The notes: a model not told the origin generated them from the sequence alone. Positions 17,539 through 26,625 are shown, counted from the first letter of the stretch. The stretch: 64,000 bases of DNA from JAXGQD01 sp964574395 (GCA_964574395.1 CAZNNL010000001.1:1-64000); one strand, 5' to 3'. Made by a program: numbers and translations.

Positions 17539-18156
17539 CTACTTGATGAAACTAAAATGCAACTCAAGTTTCGTATTCAATTCAACTTGTGTACTTGCAT
17601 CCAAGTTATAACTTAACTTTAAAACGCCACCTTTGGCTGTCAGTTGGAATTCCACTTTGTTCGTATAGAAGCCCAAATTCAAACGGCCGAAAGGGGTTGA
17701 ATAATGTGTGATTTCACGTTTGCCTTCAATAAAATTCATGCGCATTTGATGCTCACCGGCACGCATTAATCTGGCACTGCCATCAGGCGCATACATCAAA
17801 GTCGTGCTCGTTTCACCAAAACCACTGTCAGCAGCTTCGCGATAAACAATATAATGGCGACCATTTTTAGCGTAATACTTGCCTTGTGTAGTTAGTGTTA
17901 CTTCGTCCGGACTGCTTTGTGCATCCCATTGCTTGCCTTTAATCTTGATGAGTATCTGACGGCCCGGCCCTTTGGTATGAGGTTTTAATTGCGCTTGAAG
18001 TGCAGCTGCCCGTAGTTTTTCACCATCTTGAGCAGACTTTAACATACGCCTAGACAATTCAGTCCGCGCATAGTTATCTGTCTTTTCGTCGTAGTATTTT
18101 TCAAGTTGCTCTTTTGTCAGTTGATCTTGAGCAGCTGTGTCTTTTTTATCAGCCAT
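17539..18156 (-). CDS. DUF1934 (YwiB-like) beta-barrel protein
   Basis: This 205-residue protein has a charged helical N-terminal extension (about 1-65). It is followed by a DUF1934 domain (about 66-205) recognisable by ILIKIKGKQWD, YYAKNGRHYIVYRE, the ALMYAPDGSARLMRAGEHQ-like strand region and a repeated beta pattern ending in ELHFSFIK. Bacillus YwiB is a small calycin-like barrel of unknown role. The coding region is 17 nt upstream of ddl, whose end it does not overlap. Function unknown. Confidence 0.7.
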   Translation of the reverse strand: MADKKDTAAQDQLTKEQLEKYYDEKTDNYARTELSRRMLKSAQDGEKLRAAALQAQLKPHTKGPGRQILIKIKGKQWDAQSSPDEVTLTTQGKYYAKNGRHYIVYREAADSGFGETSTTLMYAPDGSARLMRAGEHQMRMNFIEGKREITHYSTPFGRLNLGFYTNKVEFQLTAKGGVLKLSYNLDASTQVELNTKLELHFSFIK

Positions 18157-18172
18157 AGTCTTTCTCTCGCGG

Positions 18173-19285
18173 CTATTTCAGAGCCGTGCTTCGTTCTTTA
18201 TTACGATGTTCTTCTACTGCCAAATGGCATAATCTAAGAAGCAACTCTGCTAGGCTAATCCCCTCATAGGCAAAAGCCTGTGGAAACAAAGATATCGCCG
18301 TAAATCCTGGTAAATTGTTAATCTCGTTAAAATAGAATCTACCATTCTTTTTATGTTTAAAGAAATCAACGCGGGCTAGGCCACGGCAATTCAAGGCCTT
18401 ATAAACCTGAATTGCTAAATCTCTTAAAATACGCGCTTCTTCTTCTTCTAAATCTGCGGGCATTTTCACTTCCGCACCGTCATCATTTAAATACTTGTTC
18501 TCATAGTCATAGTAATCACCATCTGCCTGGACCGCAACCTCACCAACAGCTGCGGCAAAAGGCGCACGATTTCCGAGTACCGCGACTTCCAGCTCACGAG
18601 CCGGGACATATTCCTCAATCAAAACATCATAGTCAAACTTCGCAGCATGTTCCAAAGCAGCCTTTAGCTCTAATATATCACTTGCTTTAGCTGTGCCTAC
18701 TGAAGAACCACCATTAGCAGGTTTAACAAAGCATGGAAAGCCTAGTTCACTCTCAATAAACTCAAGCTCATGTGCAATATCATTTAGTATTCGATCTCTT
18801 TGACTAGCGACATAACGTGCTTGAGGAATATGTGTCAAACTTAGTACTTTTTTTGTCATGATTTTATTCATACTAATGGAAGACGCCATCACGCCTGAGC
18901 CAACATAAGGTAAGCCACTGAGCTCAAGCATACCTTGTAAAATGCCATCTTCACAATTGACACCATGCACTGCGGGAAAAATAACGTCAATTTTAGAAGC
19001 AGCTAGGGCTTCCAAGAAATCTTTAATGCTAACACCCTGTTTAAGGTCGAGGCTAGCGTACTTAGAATTTGTTTTAAGGTCATCGCGCACTAGCTGCTCC
19101 CAGTCACTTGCCGTAATATGCTCATCAGCGATGGCAAAAGGCAACCATGCACCCGCCCTAGTCACGCCAACGATATGTGGTACTAATTTGGCAGCGCGCA
19201 ATCCCTTAACGATGTTCAAAGCAGAACGCTGCGAAATCTCATGCTCTGTGGATACTCCACCAAAAATAACTAAGACATTTTTCAT
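18173..19285 (-). CDS. ddl: D-alanine--D-alanine ligase
   Basis: This ATP-grasp enzyme makes the D-Ala-D-Ala dipeptide of peptidoglycan. The 370-residue protein shows VIFGGVSTEHEIS near the N-terminus, PAVHGVNCEDG, FVKPANGGSSVGTAKA (ATP-grasp), EYVPARELEVAVLG and metal-site residues in ARVDFF...YFNEINNLPGFT. The second ligand position carries an NLPGFT segment as in standard Ddl. I chose the ATG at 19285; a GTG one codon upstream is equally close to the AAGGA SD. The specificity loop cannot be assigned by eye. Confidence 0.94.
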   Translation of the reverse strand: MKNVLVIFGGVSTEHEISQRSALNIVKGLRAAKLVPHIVGVTRAGAWLPFAIADEHITASDWEQLVRDDLKTNSKYASLDLKQGVSIKDFLEALAASKIDVIFPAVHGVNCEDGILQGMLELSGLPYVGSGVMASSISMNKIMTKKVLSLTHIPQARYVASQRDRILNDIAHELEFIESELGFPCFVKPANGGSSVGTAKASDILELKAALEHAAKFDYDVLIEEYVPARELEVAVLGNRAPFAAAVGEVAVQADGDYYDYENKYLNDDGAEVKMPADLEEEEARILRDLAIQVYKALNCRGLARVDFFKHKKNGRFYFNEINNLPGFTAISLFPQAFAYEGISLAELLLRLCHLAVEEHRNKERSTALK

Positions 19286-19317
19286 CACATATTTCCTTCT
19301 TACTCTGGCTTAAAGAT

Positions 19318-19352
19318 AGACAGTGAACGGTTAAAATAACTGTTCACTGTCT
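19318..19352 (-). terminator. Strong hairpin downstream of the coiled-coil gene
   Basis: AGACAGTGAAC (19318-19328) pairs perfectly over 11 bp with GTTCACTGTCT (19342-19352). On the minus strand the tail is ATCTTTAAG, which is only modestly T-rich. It probably separates the coaD unit from ddl. Confidence 0.55.
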
Positions 19353-19383
19353 ACTGCATTATTTTCATTATTCACTAAATTGC

Positions 19384-19863
19384 TTATTCAAGCTCCTTCT
19401 TGTTCTTTTGTATCATGAGCAGCATACTAGTCAATTGTTCCTCTAACTCGGTTAGACGTTTATCTGCATAGTCCAGCGAACCATTACGAATCTGTTGAGC
19501 GGAGGCGTTAGCTGATTGAATCGTTTGTGAAGCGAGCTCTTTAGCCTTGAGGGTAATGCCATGTTCATCAATCATCGTCGCGACGCGTTGCTCAGTCTTT
19601 CGTAATATCATTTCTGCTTCTTTACGTGCTTCAGAAATAATTTGATTACTATTATCTAAGAGCCAGTGCGCTTGTTTAATTTCAAGAGGTAAATTGTCTC
19701 GCAACATACCGACTAGAATTAACATTTCTTCACGATCTACCATGCAATTCGAAGTAAAGGGCACACTCTTCGCTTGCAAAACGAGCGTCTCCATTTGTTC
19801 AATGAGATCTTTTACGTCGTTATCGATAATTTTTGAGGCTTCTCTTTTTTCGCTATCGGCCAT
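19384..19863 (-). CDS. Coiled-coil protein encoded next to coaD
   Basis: This 159-residue, highly charged helical protein is of the type often labelled ATPase-like or DivIVA-like in clostridia. It has LIEQMETLVLQAKSVPF at residues 19-35, a long helix with EARKEAEMILRKTEQRV and a C-terminal coiled coil with LTELEEQLTSMLLMIQK. There is no catalytic motif and no membrane segment. SD GGGAGG precedes ATG, and it lies 16 nt downstream of coaD. Function unknown; a structural or septal role is a guess from composition. Confidence 0.7.
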   Translation of the reverse strand: MADSEKREASKIIDNDVKDLIEQMETLVLQAKSVPFTSNCMVDREEMLILVGMLRDNLPLEIKQAHWLLDNSNQIISEARKEAEMILRKTEQRVATMIDEHGITLKAKELASQTIQSANASAQQIRNGSLDYADKRLTELEEQLTSMLLMIQKNKKELE

Positions 19864-19879
19864 CTCAGTACCCTCCCGC

Positions 19880-20362
19880 TTATTTCACACGCATGTGGCG
19901 TGCAACATACTCACTTATTTCTTCCGGCACCATGCCGCTAATATCCCCACCAAACGAAGCTACTTCTCTCACAATAGAAGACGAGGTAAATGCCAAATCC
20001 ATTCTGCATGGCAAAAGTATGGCCTCGAAATCGGCATAAAGTAACTTATTAGCAGTAGCCATCTCAGACTCAAATCGAAAATCTGACTCAGATCGCAATC
20101 CTCTGACTACCGCATCCGCTTGTTTCTGCTTAAATAAATCCACCAAAAGTCCATCGTGTGCAATGACTTCAACATTTGGTAGATCCTTTAAACATTTCTT
20201 AATCATTTCCAATCGTTCTTCGGTCGAGAAATAACTTTTTTTTCCAGCATTGACTGATATTGCCACATATAGTTTTGTACATAAAGCCGCTGCCCTACGA
20301 GCAATATCCAAGTGTCCTTTTGTAAAGGGGTCAAAGCTTCCCGGATAGATTAGAACTTCCAT
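19880..20362 (-). CDS. coaD: Phosphopantetheine adenylyltransferase
   Basis: CoaD transfers AMP to 4'-phosphopantetheine in coenzyme A synthesis. The 160-residue protein has YPGSFDPFTKGHLDI (residues 6-20, including the T/HxGH nucleotidyltransferase motif), VVRGLRSESDFRFE and TSSSIVREVASFGGDISGMVP. Length and motifs are standard. GAGG precedes ATG. It lies downstream of rsmD, the usual Firmicute pair. Confidence 0.96.
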   Translation of the reverse strand: MEVLIYPGSFDPFTKGHLDIARRAAALCTKLYVAISVNAGKKSYFSTEERLEMIKKCLKDLPNVEVIAHDGLLVDLFKQKQADAVVRGLRSESDFRFESEMATANKLLYADFEAILLPCRMDLAFTSSSIVREVASFGGDISGMVPEEISEYVARHMRVK

Positions 20363-20401
20363 TATATAACCTCATTATCTCAAACACAACAAAAAGAAAG
20401 T

Positions 20402-20986
20402 CTATTCATGCATTGTCGCATCTGGATGTCGATAGAATGATACCATTGCACTTCCGTACTGACAAGATTTTTCGAGCACTAAGCGCTCTGCTTTGCCCTG
20501 TTTTGGGGCTTTTGCATCGGATTCAAAGATTAAGTAACCTGTTTTTTTTAAGATTTCGCTAGTGAGAACAAGTTTTTCAATCTTTCCAAACTCTGTCCAC
20601 GCTTCGGCATAAGGGGGATCCATAAAAATCAAGTCAAAACTTTCCCCTTGTTCTGCTAAGATTTTAGCTGTTTTTAGCGCGTCACCTGTCATAAGCTGAG
20701 CCTGGTCTTGAAATCCACAATGTTCGACATTCGCTTTTACGACTACAGCTGTCGAACGATCTCTTTCGACAAAAACTGCCTTAGTCGCCCCACGGCTTAA
20801 AGCCTCTATGCCAAGTTGACCACTTCCTGAATAAAGGTCTAGAATATGTAAGTCAGTAAAAACGAGGCGCGCTGTTAGCGCGGAAAACATAGCCTCTTTA
20901 CTACGGTCTGAGCTAGGCCTAGTTTTCAAACCTGTTGGTGCTTTTAGCTTGAGTCCGCCTGCACTCCCGCTGATAACTCTTGGCAT
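20402..20986 (-). CDS. rsmD: 16S rRNA (guanine966-N2)-methyltransferase RsmD
   Basis: This 194-residue S-adenosylmethionine-dependent methyltransferase acts on 16S rRNA. It has RVISGSAGG...L (N-terminal family signature), DLYSGSGQLGIEALSRGA (SAM-binding motif I), FVERD and the catalytic DPPY (in FMDPPYAE). It sits between recG and coaD, which supports RsmD rather than another DPPY methylase. Confidence 0.93.
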   Translation of the reverse strand: MPRVISGSAGGLKLKAPTGLKTRPSSDRSKEAMFSALTARLVFTDLHILDLYSGSGQLGIEALSRGATKAVFVERDRSTAVVVKANVEHCGFQDQAQLMTGDALKTAKILAEQGESFDLIFMDPPYAEAWTEFGKIEKLVLTSEILKKTGYLIFESDAKAPKQGKAERLVLEKSCQYGSAMVSFYRHPDATMHE

Positions 20987-21000
20987 AAAAAATCTTCTTT

Positions 21001-23115
21001 CTATAAACCTATTTGATCCAAAGCCGTTCCAAAATAGCGTTTTAATAAGGGCAAAAGCAAACGATGTTCTGCCGCTTCAAGACGTTCGTCGCGCTTCAAA
21101 ATATCGAGCACCGCTGCTTGACTTTGCTTAAGTAAATCTCCGTCTTCATAAAGGTTAGCAATGCGAAGCTCAGGAACACCATGCTGGCGCGTGCCAAAGA
21201 AGTCCCCCGGGCCTCTCAATTGTAAGTCCTTTTCTGCAATTACAAAGCCGTCATCCGTATGGCAGAGGGTTGTCAGTCGTTCTTTGGCGATTCCATCGGT
21301 CACGTCACTTTGCAAAACACAAACGGAGGCACGTGTGCCTCTGCCGATACGCCCTCGTAATTGATGCAATTGTGCGAGTCCAAAGCGCTCTGCATTTTTG
21401 ATAAGCATGACTGTTGCATTAGGATTATCCACCCCTACTTCGACGACTGTTGTAGACACAAGAATATCTATCTCGCCGGCGTAGAACTTTTGCATGACTT
21501 CTGTTTTTTCTTTTTCTTTCAAAGAGCCGTGTAATAAACCAACACGACGATTGGTAAAATATATATCACGATAATCTTGATAGGTCTTCTCTACAGATTC
21601 TAAGCTAAGCACATGTTCTGAATCTTTTACTAAAGGACATATAACATAAGCCTGTTCGCCAGCGGCTAGGTGTTTCTCTATTAAGCTTTGGACGCGTGTT
21701 TCATCTGCTGTTGTTGCTGTATACGTGGCTATTGGCTGACGACCAGCAGGTCTTTCGTCAAGTGTTGATATGTCCAAGTCTCCATACAATATCAGACCTA
21801 AACTTCTGGGGATAGGGGTTGCTGACATAACAAGTAGGTGCGCCTGCTTATCTTGGTTATCGATCAAAGCTAAGCGTTGTTTGACACCAAAGCGGTGTTG
21901 TTCGTCCGTCACCATAAGTGCCAAATCTTTGAACTGTACCGTTTTTTCTAATAAGGCGTGCGTACCAACCAAGATATCAATTTCGCCTGCTAGCAAGGCC
22001 TTACGTGTATTCTTTTTATCCGCCGCACTTTGTTGTCCCGTGAGTATGGCTACCCTGGCCCCACTAGCCGACAACTGGCTATTGATGGTGTCATAGTGTT
22101 GCTGAGCTAGCACTGCGGTTGGAGCTAAAAAGGCTGCTTGTTTACCGCACATGACGGCTTGCAACATGGCTAGGGCGGCAACAACCGTTTTGCCAGAACC
22201 AACATCGCCTTGTACCAGGCGATTCATCGCACGTTTTTTAGAAATATCTAATGCAATGTCATTCAGCACACGTTGCTGCGATTTTGTGAGTTGATAAGGC
22301 AGGGCATCGATAACAGAACGATATGTTGCCAGACGTTCTTTGTTTAGCAAGAGAGGAGATGCGTTGGCATCGCTGTCCTCTTGTCTTCTCATCAAGCGCA
22401 GCCCGAGTTGGAGCATAAATAGTTCTTCGAACGCGAGGCGTTTTCTCGCTACGGTGTAATTGCTCGCATTCTCTGGTCTGTGGATTTGTTCATAGGAAAA
22501 CTCAGCCGTTGAAAGTGCATACTGTTTGCGCAAGTCAGCTGGCAAGGCTTCGGGGATTTTAGTCGCAAGTTTATCCAGCAATTGGCCTATTAAATTGCGC
22601 ACCACACCCTGTGTCAGACCTGCCGTTAATGGATATATGGCTTTGAGAAAGCTTCTCGGACTCGCATCATCATTTGGCGCATGTGCAAGTTCAATTGCTG
22701 GATTATGTATTTCTAGTCCGTAACGTCCGGCTTTGATTTTGCCACGAAACAAAAACACTTCACCCTTGATCAGCTTGGTCTCCAGATAGGCTTGGTTAAA
22801 CCATACCGCCGGAAGATCCGCTGTCTCATCACGCAGAACCGTGCGCAGCGTGGTCAGTCGTCCTTTTCTAAAAAGCGTTGCTTGCCGAGCTATATGTGCG
22901 ATAAAAGTTACTTCTTCACCTGCCTGAAAACTCGCGATTGGCCTAGCTTGTGTCCAATCTTCATAGGCGCGGGGGAAGAAATGCAAGAGATCACCGCAAG
23001 TATGTATGTCCATTTTGCCAAAAAGTTGTTTACGCCGAACAGAGACGCCATGTAGAGAGGCAATGCTTTCATCGAGTAAGGATGGCATGAGCTCAGCTAT
23101 GTTCTCATGCTTCAT
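21001..23115 (-). CDS. recG: ATP-dependent DNA helicase RecG
   Basis: RecG remodels stalled forks and Holliday junctions. The 704-residue product has an N-terminal wedge/OB domain, then LVQGDVGSGKTVVAALAML (Walker A), TDEQHRFGVKQR (DExH box), VMSATPIPRSL and the C-terminal helicase motifs with QLRGRIGRG and the TRG-like segment RGPGDFFGTRQHG. The start at ATG 23115 overlaps the nth stop region by 11 nt. A longer frame starting at 23202 would lie inside nth. Confidence 0.95.
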   Translation of the reverse strand: MKHENIAELMPSLLDESIASLHGVSVRRKQLFGKMDIHTCGDLLHFFPRAYEDWTQARPIASFQAGEEVTFIAHIARQATLFRKGRLTTLRTVLRDETADLPAVWFNQAYLETKLIKGEVFLFRGKIKAGRYGLEIHNPAIELAHAPNDDASPRSFLKAIYPLTAGLTQGVVRNLIGQLLDKLATKIPEALPADLRKQYALSTAEFSYEQIHRPENASNYTVARKRLAFEELFMLQLGLRLMRRQEDSDANASPLLLNKERLATYRSVIDALPYQLTKSQQRVLNDIALDISKKRAMNRLVQGDVGSGKTVVAALAMLQAVMCGKQAAFLAPTAVLAQQHYDTINSQLSASGARVAILTGQQSAADKKNTRKALLAGEIDILVGTHALLEKTVQFKDLALMVTDEQHRFGVKQRLALIDNQDKQAHLLVMSATPIPRSLGLILYGDLDISTLDERPAGRQPIATYTATTADETRVQSLIEKHLAAGEQAYVICPLVKDSEHVLSLESVEKTYQDYRDIYFTNRRVGLLHGSLKEKEKTEVMQKFYAGEIDILVSTTVVEVGVDNPNATVMLIKNAERFGLAQLHQLRGRIGRGTRASVCVLQSDVTDGIAKERLTTLCHTDDGFVIAEKDLQLRGPGDFFGTRQHGVPELRIANLYEDGDLLKQSQAAVLDILKRDERLEAAEHRLLLPLLKRYFGTALDQIGL

Positions 23116-23770
23116 TGTTCTGTGTCTTTCCATAGCGGCATTTGGGGCGCAGAGGGCAAATTGAACATTTGGGTCTTCTTGCGATACAAATCTCGCGACC
23201 AAGCGTCACGATTAGATGCCCCCAATTAGTCCATTCTGCTTCGGGTAAAACCAATACTAAGTCTTTTTCTATACGTACCGGGTTTTTACTATCTGTGAAT
23301 CCTAATAAATTGCTAATGCGCGCGCAATGCGTGTCTACAACAACGGCTTGTATTCCAAAGCTGTCGCCCAAAATTAGATTGGCTATTTTTCTGCCAATGC
23401 CTGGTAGCTGGAGCAAGGCCTTTTCATCGCTTGGCACTTCTCCATTATGCTTTTCAATCAATTGTTCCGCAGTTGCTTTGATGTTTTTAGCTTTCATTCT
23501 GAATAAACCGCAGCTACGTATGATTGCTTCTATGTCTTCCACTTGCGCGGCAGCCATGTCCTCAATCGCTGGATAGCGCTCAAATAATACAGGAGTAATT
23601 TGGTTGACACGCGCGTCTGTACATTGAGCGGCTAAGATGGCACCTACCATTAAACGGAAAGGATCCTCCTTGAAGTCAAGGGTGCAGTCTACGTCAGGGT
23701 ACATCATATGGAGTTTGCTTAGCACCCATTGGGCACGCTCACGTTCTTGTTTAACTTTACGTTCCGTCAA
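23105..23770 (-). CDS. nth: Endonuclease III (DNA glycosylase/AP lyase)
   Basis: This base-excision repair enzyme removes oxidised pyrimidines. The 221-residue sequence has the helix-hairpin-helix LLQLPGIGRKIAN with the catalytic Lys region, VVDTHCARISN (containing the catalytic Asp of VDTHV), and a complete [4Fe-4S] cluster C-x6-C-x2-C-x5-C near the end (CIARRPKCSICPLRPKC). The start is TTG at 23770, overlapping the response-regulator gene by 14 nt. The C-terminus overlaps recG. Confidence 0.95.
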   Translation of the reverse strand: MTERKVKQERERAQWVLSKLHMMYPDVDCTLDFKEDPFRLMVGAILAAQCTDARVNQITPVLFERYPAIEDMAAAQVEDIEAIIRSCGLFRMKAKNIKATAEQLIEKHNGEVPSDEKALLQLPGIGRKIANLILGDSFGIQAVVVDTHCARISNLLGFTDSKNPVRIEKDLVLVLPEAEWTNWGHLIVTLGREICIARRPKCSICPLRPKCRYGKTQNNEA

Positions 23771-24503
23771 TCTTCTCAGCTTCCTCTTCTAGGTTCTCAA
23801 TAAGCTCAAGTTTGTAGCCAACGCTCCAAACGGTGCGAATGCCCCAAGGTAGCTGGCTTGAAACTTTAGCAATTTTTTCGCGAATACGTTTGATATGCAC
23901 ATCAACCGTGCGTGATTCACCGTAAAAATCATAACCCCAGATATCCTCTAGAAGTTGTTCGCGTGTGAAGACGCGGTTCGGATTAGATGCCAAAAAGTAT
24001 AAAAGCTCTAACTCTTTGGGTGGCATTTCTACTTGTTGACCATTAACCTCAACACTATATAAGCCTTTGTCGATGACTAGACCTGGCAGCTCAACAATCT
24101 TCCCGCTAACACTTTGGGGTTTTTCAGGAATTTTATTTTGAACATCGCTTCGTCGTAGCACTGCTTTCATTCTGGCGATTAGTTCTTTCACTTCTAGTGG
24201 TTTTACAATATAGTCATCTGCTCCGAGTTCAAGTGCGACAACTTTATCTAGCACGTCACCGCGTTGACTGACAATTATCAAGGGAACATCGGTTTCTCGC
24301 CTGATGGCGCGACAAATATCATAGCCGTCCATGCCTGGCAAACTAAGTTCAAGCAGCACAAGGTCTGGAAAAACCTTTTCCAGCGTTTCCAGTGCTAGTT
24401 CTCCATCTTCACAAATATGAAGCTCAAAATCTTCAAGTCGTAATGGTTCTTTTAATTCAACGGCAAATTCATGATTTGCGTCTATCAATAAAACATCACG
24501 CAT
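23757..24503 (-). CDS. OmpR/PhoB-family response regulator with atypical receiver
   Basis: The 248-residue DNA-binding regulator has an N-terminal receiver (1-118) and a C-terminal winged helix (about 140-240, with PPKELELLYFLASNPNRVFTR and RTVDVHIKRIREKI). The receiver is abnormal. The residue that should be the phospho-acceptor Asp is Glu52 (VLLELSLPGMDG), and the acidic pair is reduced to Asp8-Ala9 (VLLIDANHE). The lysine (IVKP) and a Ser in IIVSQRGD are retained. No histidine kinase is adjacent. It is likely phosphorylation-independent or locked. It is coupled to nth downstream. Confidence 0.88.
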   Translation of the reverse strand: MRDVLLIDANHEFAVELKEPLRLEDFELHICEDGELALETLEKVFPDLVLLELSLPGMDGYDICRAIRRETDVPLIIVSQRGDVLDKVVALELGADDYIVKPLEVKELIARMKAVLRRSDVQNKIPEKPQSVSGKIVELPGLVIDKGLYSVEVNGQQVEMPPKELELLYFLASNPNRVFTREQLLEDIWGYDFYGESRTVDVHIKRIREKIAKVSSQLPWGIRTVWSVGYKLELIENLEEEAEKIDGT

Positions 24504-24558
24504 CGTATCACCTGACTTTCACGTATCCATCTCTGTTAAAGATATGGCTTACGTCAGT

Positions 24559-25047
24559 TTACTCTATTTTACTCTCGCCTGATTCCTTTACACGACCCAT
24601 ATCCACAAGTTGCTTCATTTCATTCATAAACGAATCTACATCAGCGAATTCACGGTACACCGAGGCAAAGCGTACATAAGCAACTTTGTCTAGATCACGT
24701 AGCTTACTCATGACCATCTCGCCTAACTCTCTAGACTGTACTTCGCGATTGAGTTCACCGCTACAATGCTGTTCAATTTTTGAAACTATGTTATCAAGGT
24801 CTTCCATGGAGACAGGTCTTTTTTGGCAAGCTTTGGTTAAACCATTTAACAGTTTGTCTCTGCTAAACAGTTCTCTTGTACCATCTTTTTTTACAACAAA
24901 GATAGGTAGACTTTCAAGTTTTTCATATGTCGTAAAGCGATGCTTGCAATGAAGACATTCTCTGCGCCTACGAATTGCAGCACCCTCCTCGACAGGACGT
25001 GAATCGACTACTTTATCTTCTATGTGGCTGCATACTGGACATTTCAT
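24559..25047 (-). CDS. nrdR: Transcriptional repressor NrdR
   Basis: NrdR senses (d)ATP through an ATP-cone and represses ribonucleotide reductase genes. The 162-residue product opens with the zinc ribbon MKCPVC...CLHCKHRFTTYE (cysteines 3, 6, 31, 34). The ATP-cone follows with VVKKDGTRELFSRDKL...GLTKACQKRP. Start ATG 25047 has AGAGAGG upstream; the 10 residues further upstream are not needed. It follows ftsZ and a terminator hairpin. In spore-forming clostridia sigE/sigG usually intervene. Confidence 0.95.
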   Translation of the reverse strand: MKCPVCSHIEDKVVDSRPVEEGAAIRRRRECLHCKHRFTTYEKLESLPIFVVKKDGTRELFSRDKLLNGLTKACQKRPVSMEDLDNIVSKIEQHCSGELNREVQSRELGEMVMSKLRDLDKVAYVRFASVYREFADVDSFMNEMKQLVDMGRVKESGESKIE

Positions 25048-25078
25048 ATAAGTGACCTCTCTTGGATAGTTTTGCAAA

Positions 25079-25106
25079 CGCCCTCAGCTTCAAAGAAGTG
25101 AGGGCG
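25079..25106 (-). terminator. Hairpin terminator downstream of ftsZ
   Basis: CGCCCTCA (25079-25086) pairs with TGAGGGCG (25099-25106), with an inner CTTC-AAA-GAAG extension, making a very stable hairpin 30 nt after the ftsZ stop. The minus-strand tail is TTTGCAAAAC, so the T tract is short. Confidence 0.6.
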
Positions 25107-25135
25107 CCTTACAAATTTACTACATATGTGCAGGA

Positions 25136-26485
25136 TTATTCTTCAAAATTATCGTTGTCATTGAAGAACCATGGCAAAATACGATTAGACTTCCCTGGTG
25201 AAGTATCTTCAGAAACACTTCTTCCTGGTCTCTCTCGTTGTGGGAAAACAGATTTTCTGGGGCCGGTTTGGTCCTCGTAAGTGCTTGATTGGCTTAAGGG
25301 CTTTGTGTCATTCTCTTGAAAATTGTTAAAGCGATCATAATTATCACGTGTGAACTGACCACGCTTGTTTGGGCTACTCTCATCTCTGCCACCGCTGAGG
25401 AATGCTGGAACATCTGATCCAACATCGGGTTCGCTATCTAAAACTGGTGTGGCAAAAGGATTGCTAACCGGAGCGCTTTCACGACCACCAGCTTGGCTAC
25501 CCAAGTTTTTCATATTTTTATCTTTTTTAAGACTTGGATTAACTTCGAAACCGGACGCAATAACGGTAATCATCACTTCATCTTCCATGCTTGCATCAAT
25601 AACAGCACCGATAATGATGTCAGCATCAGGAGCTGCTGAGTCCCTAATCAAGCTTGCAGCTTCGTTTACTTCGCGTAGTTTTAGGTTGGATCCGGTAAAG
25701 TTGACGATTAGGCGATGCGCGCCATCAATACTTGTATCAAGTAGAGGACTGTGCAGCGCTTCGTTAACAGCTAGTTCCATGCGACCTTGCCCCTTGGCTT
25801 GGCCAATACCCATATGGCAAATACCTGCATCTACCATGACACGACGCACGTCGGCTAAGTCAAGGTTAATCAAGCCTGGTACAGCAACAAGATCAGAAAT
25901 ACCGGTAACACCATATTTAAGCACTTGGTCGGCCATGGAGAATGCCTCGTCCAAGCCTGTATCATCGTCAGCCATTTCCAATAGCTTATCGTTGGGAACT
26001 ACAATAAGTGAATCAACAAAATCTTCAATATGGCGAATTGCTGATTCAGCATTCTGCATGCGCTGTGCGCCTTCAAAACGGAAAGGGCGTGTAACGACTG
26101 CAACAGTGAGTACGCCTAAGTCATTGGCAATTTCAGCAACTACAGGTGCAGCACCCGAACCAGTTCCACCACCCATGCCTGCGGTTATAAAGAGTAAGTC
26201 AGTACCACGGATAGCAGTGGCTATTTCGTCTTTAGATTCTTCCGCTGCTTTAGCACCTATTTCAGGATTAGCACCAGCACCTAAACCATGTGTGATTTTA
26301 TCACCGATTTGAATGCGATGGCTCGCCTTACTGCGATCAAGGGCCTGATAATCTGTATTGATAGCAATAAATTCAATACCCTGCACATTTGATTCAATCA
26401 TTCGATCAACCGCGTTGCAGCCGCCGCCCCCTACACCAATTACGCGAATAGTCGCGAAATTGCTGTTATCTACACTGAACTGCAT
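25136..26485 (-). CDS. ftsZ: Cell division protein FtsZ
   Basis: This tubulin-like GTPase forms the Z ring. The 449-residue form (ATG 26485) starts MQFSVDNSNFATIRVIGVGGGG. The tubulin signature GGGTGSGAAP, NxDxxA-type motif NTDYQAL and synergy-loop NLDLADVRRVM are intact. The C-terminal linker (about 320-449) is long, Ser/Asn/Arg-rich and ends in FNDNDNFEE, without an obvious canonical FtsA-binding peptide, matching the lack of ftsA here. A TTG 36 nt upstream with AAAGGGG is an alternative start (461 residues). Confidence 0.95.
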   Translation of the reverse strand: MQFSVDNSNFATIRVIGVGGGGCNAVDRMIESNVQGIEFIAINTDYQALDRSKASHRIQIGDKITHGLGAGANPEIGAKAAEESKDEIATAIRGTDLLFITAGMGGGTGSGAAPVVAEIANDLGVLTVAVVTRPFRFEGAQRMQNAESAIRHIEDFVDSLIVVPNDKLLEMADDDTGLDEAFSMADQVLKYGVTGISDLVAVPGLINLDLADVRRVMVDAGICHMGIGQAKGQGRMELAVNEALHSPLLDTSIDGAHRLIVNFTGSNLKLREVNEAASLIRDSAAPDADIIIGAVIDASMEDEVMITVIASGFEVNPSLKKDKNMKNLGSQAGGRESAPVSNPFATPVLDSEPDVGSDVPAFLSGGRDESSPNKRGQFTRDNYDRFNNFQENDTKPLSQSSTYEDQTGPRKSVFPQRERPGRSVSEDTSPGKSNRILPWFFNDNDNFEE

Positions 26486-26596
26486 GGGATTATTGCCCTT
26501 TGTGTAATATTTATCAGCCAATTTCTTGTTCCCCTTTCAATGACCCGCCCGGCTTAATTTTTCAAGCGAAAACTATGCCCAATTAGGCTTTTTCCT

Positions 26597-26625
26597 ATTT
26601 TACACTATTGAAAAATTCAGTACAA
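26597..26625 (-). promoter_or_regulatory. Promoter for ftsZ
   Basis: On the minus strand there is a -35 TTGTAC (26620-26625), a 17-nt spacer and a -10 TAAAAT (26597-26602). It lies about 110 nt upstream of ftsZ. The 219-255-nt gap between divIB and ftsZ also holds two TTGCAA boxes (26685-26690, 26699-26704) and a second TATAAT-like box near 26650-26655. ftsZ therefore seems to have its own promoter besides any read-through from the dcw operon. Confidence 0.6.

Noticed and set aside
25365..26312. A 315-residue plus-strand open frame opposite ftsZ
   Set aside because: It is a shadow of ftsZ codon usage, Ser/Ala/Pro-rich and without SD or homology.
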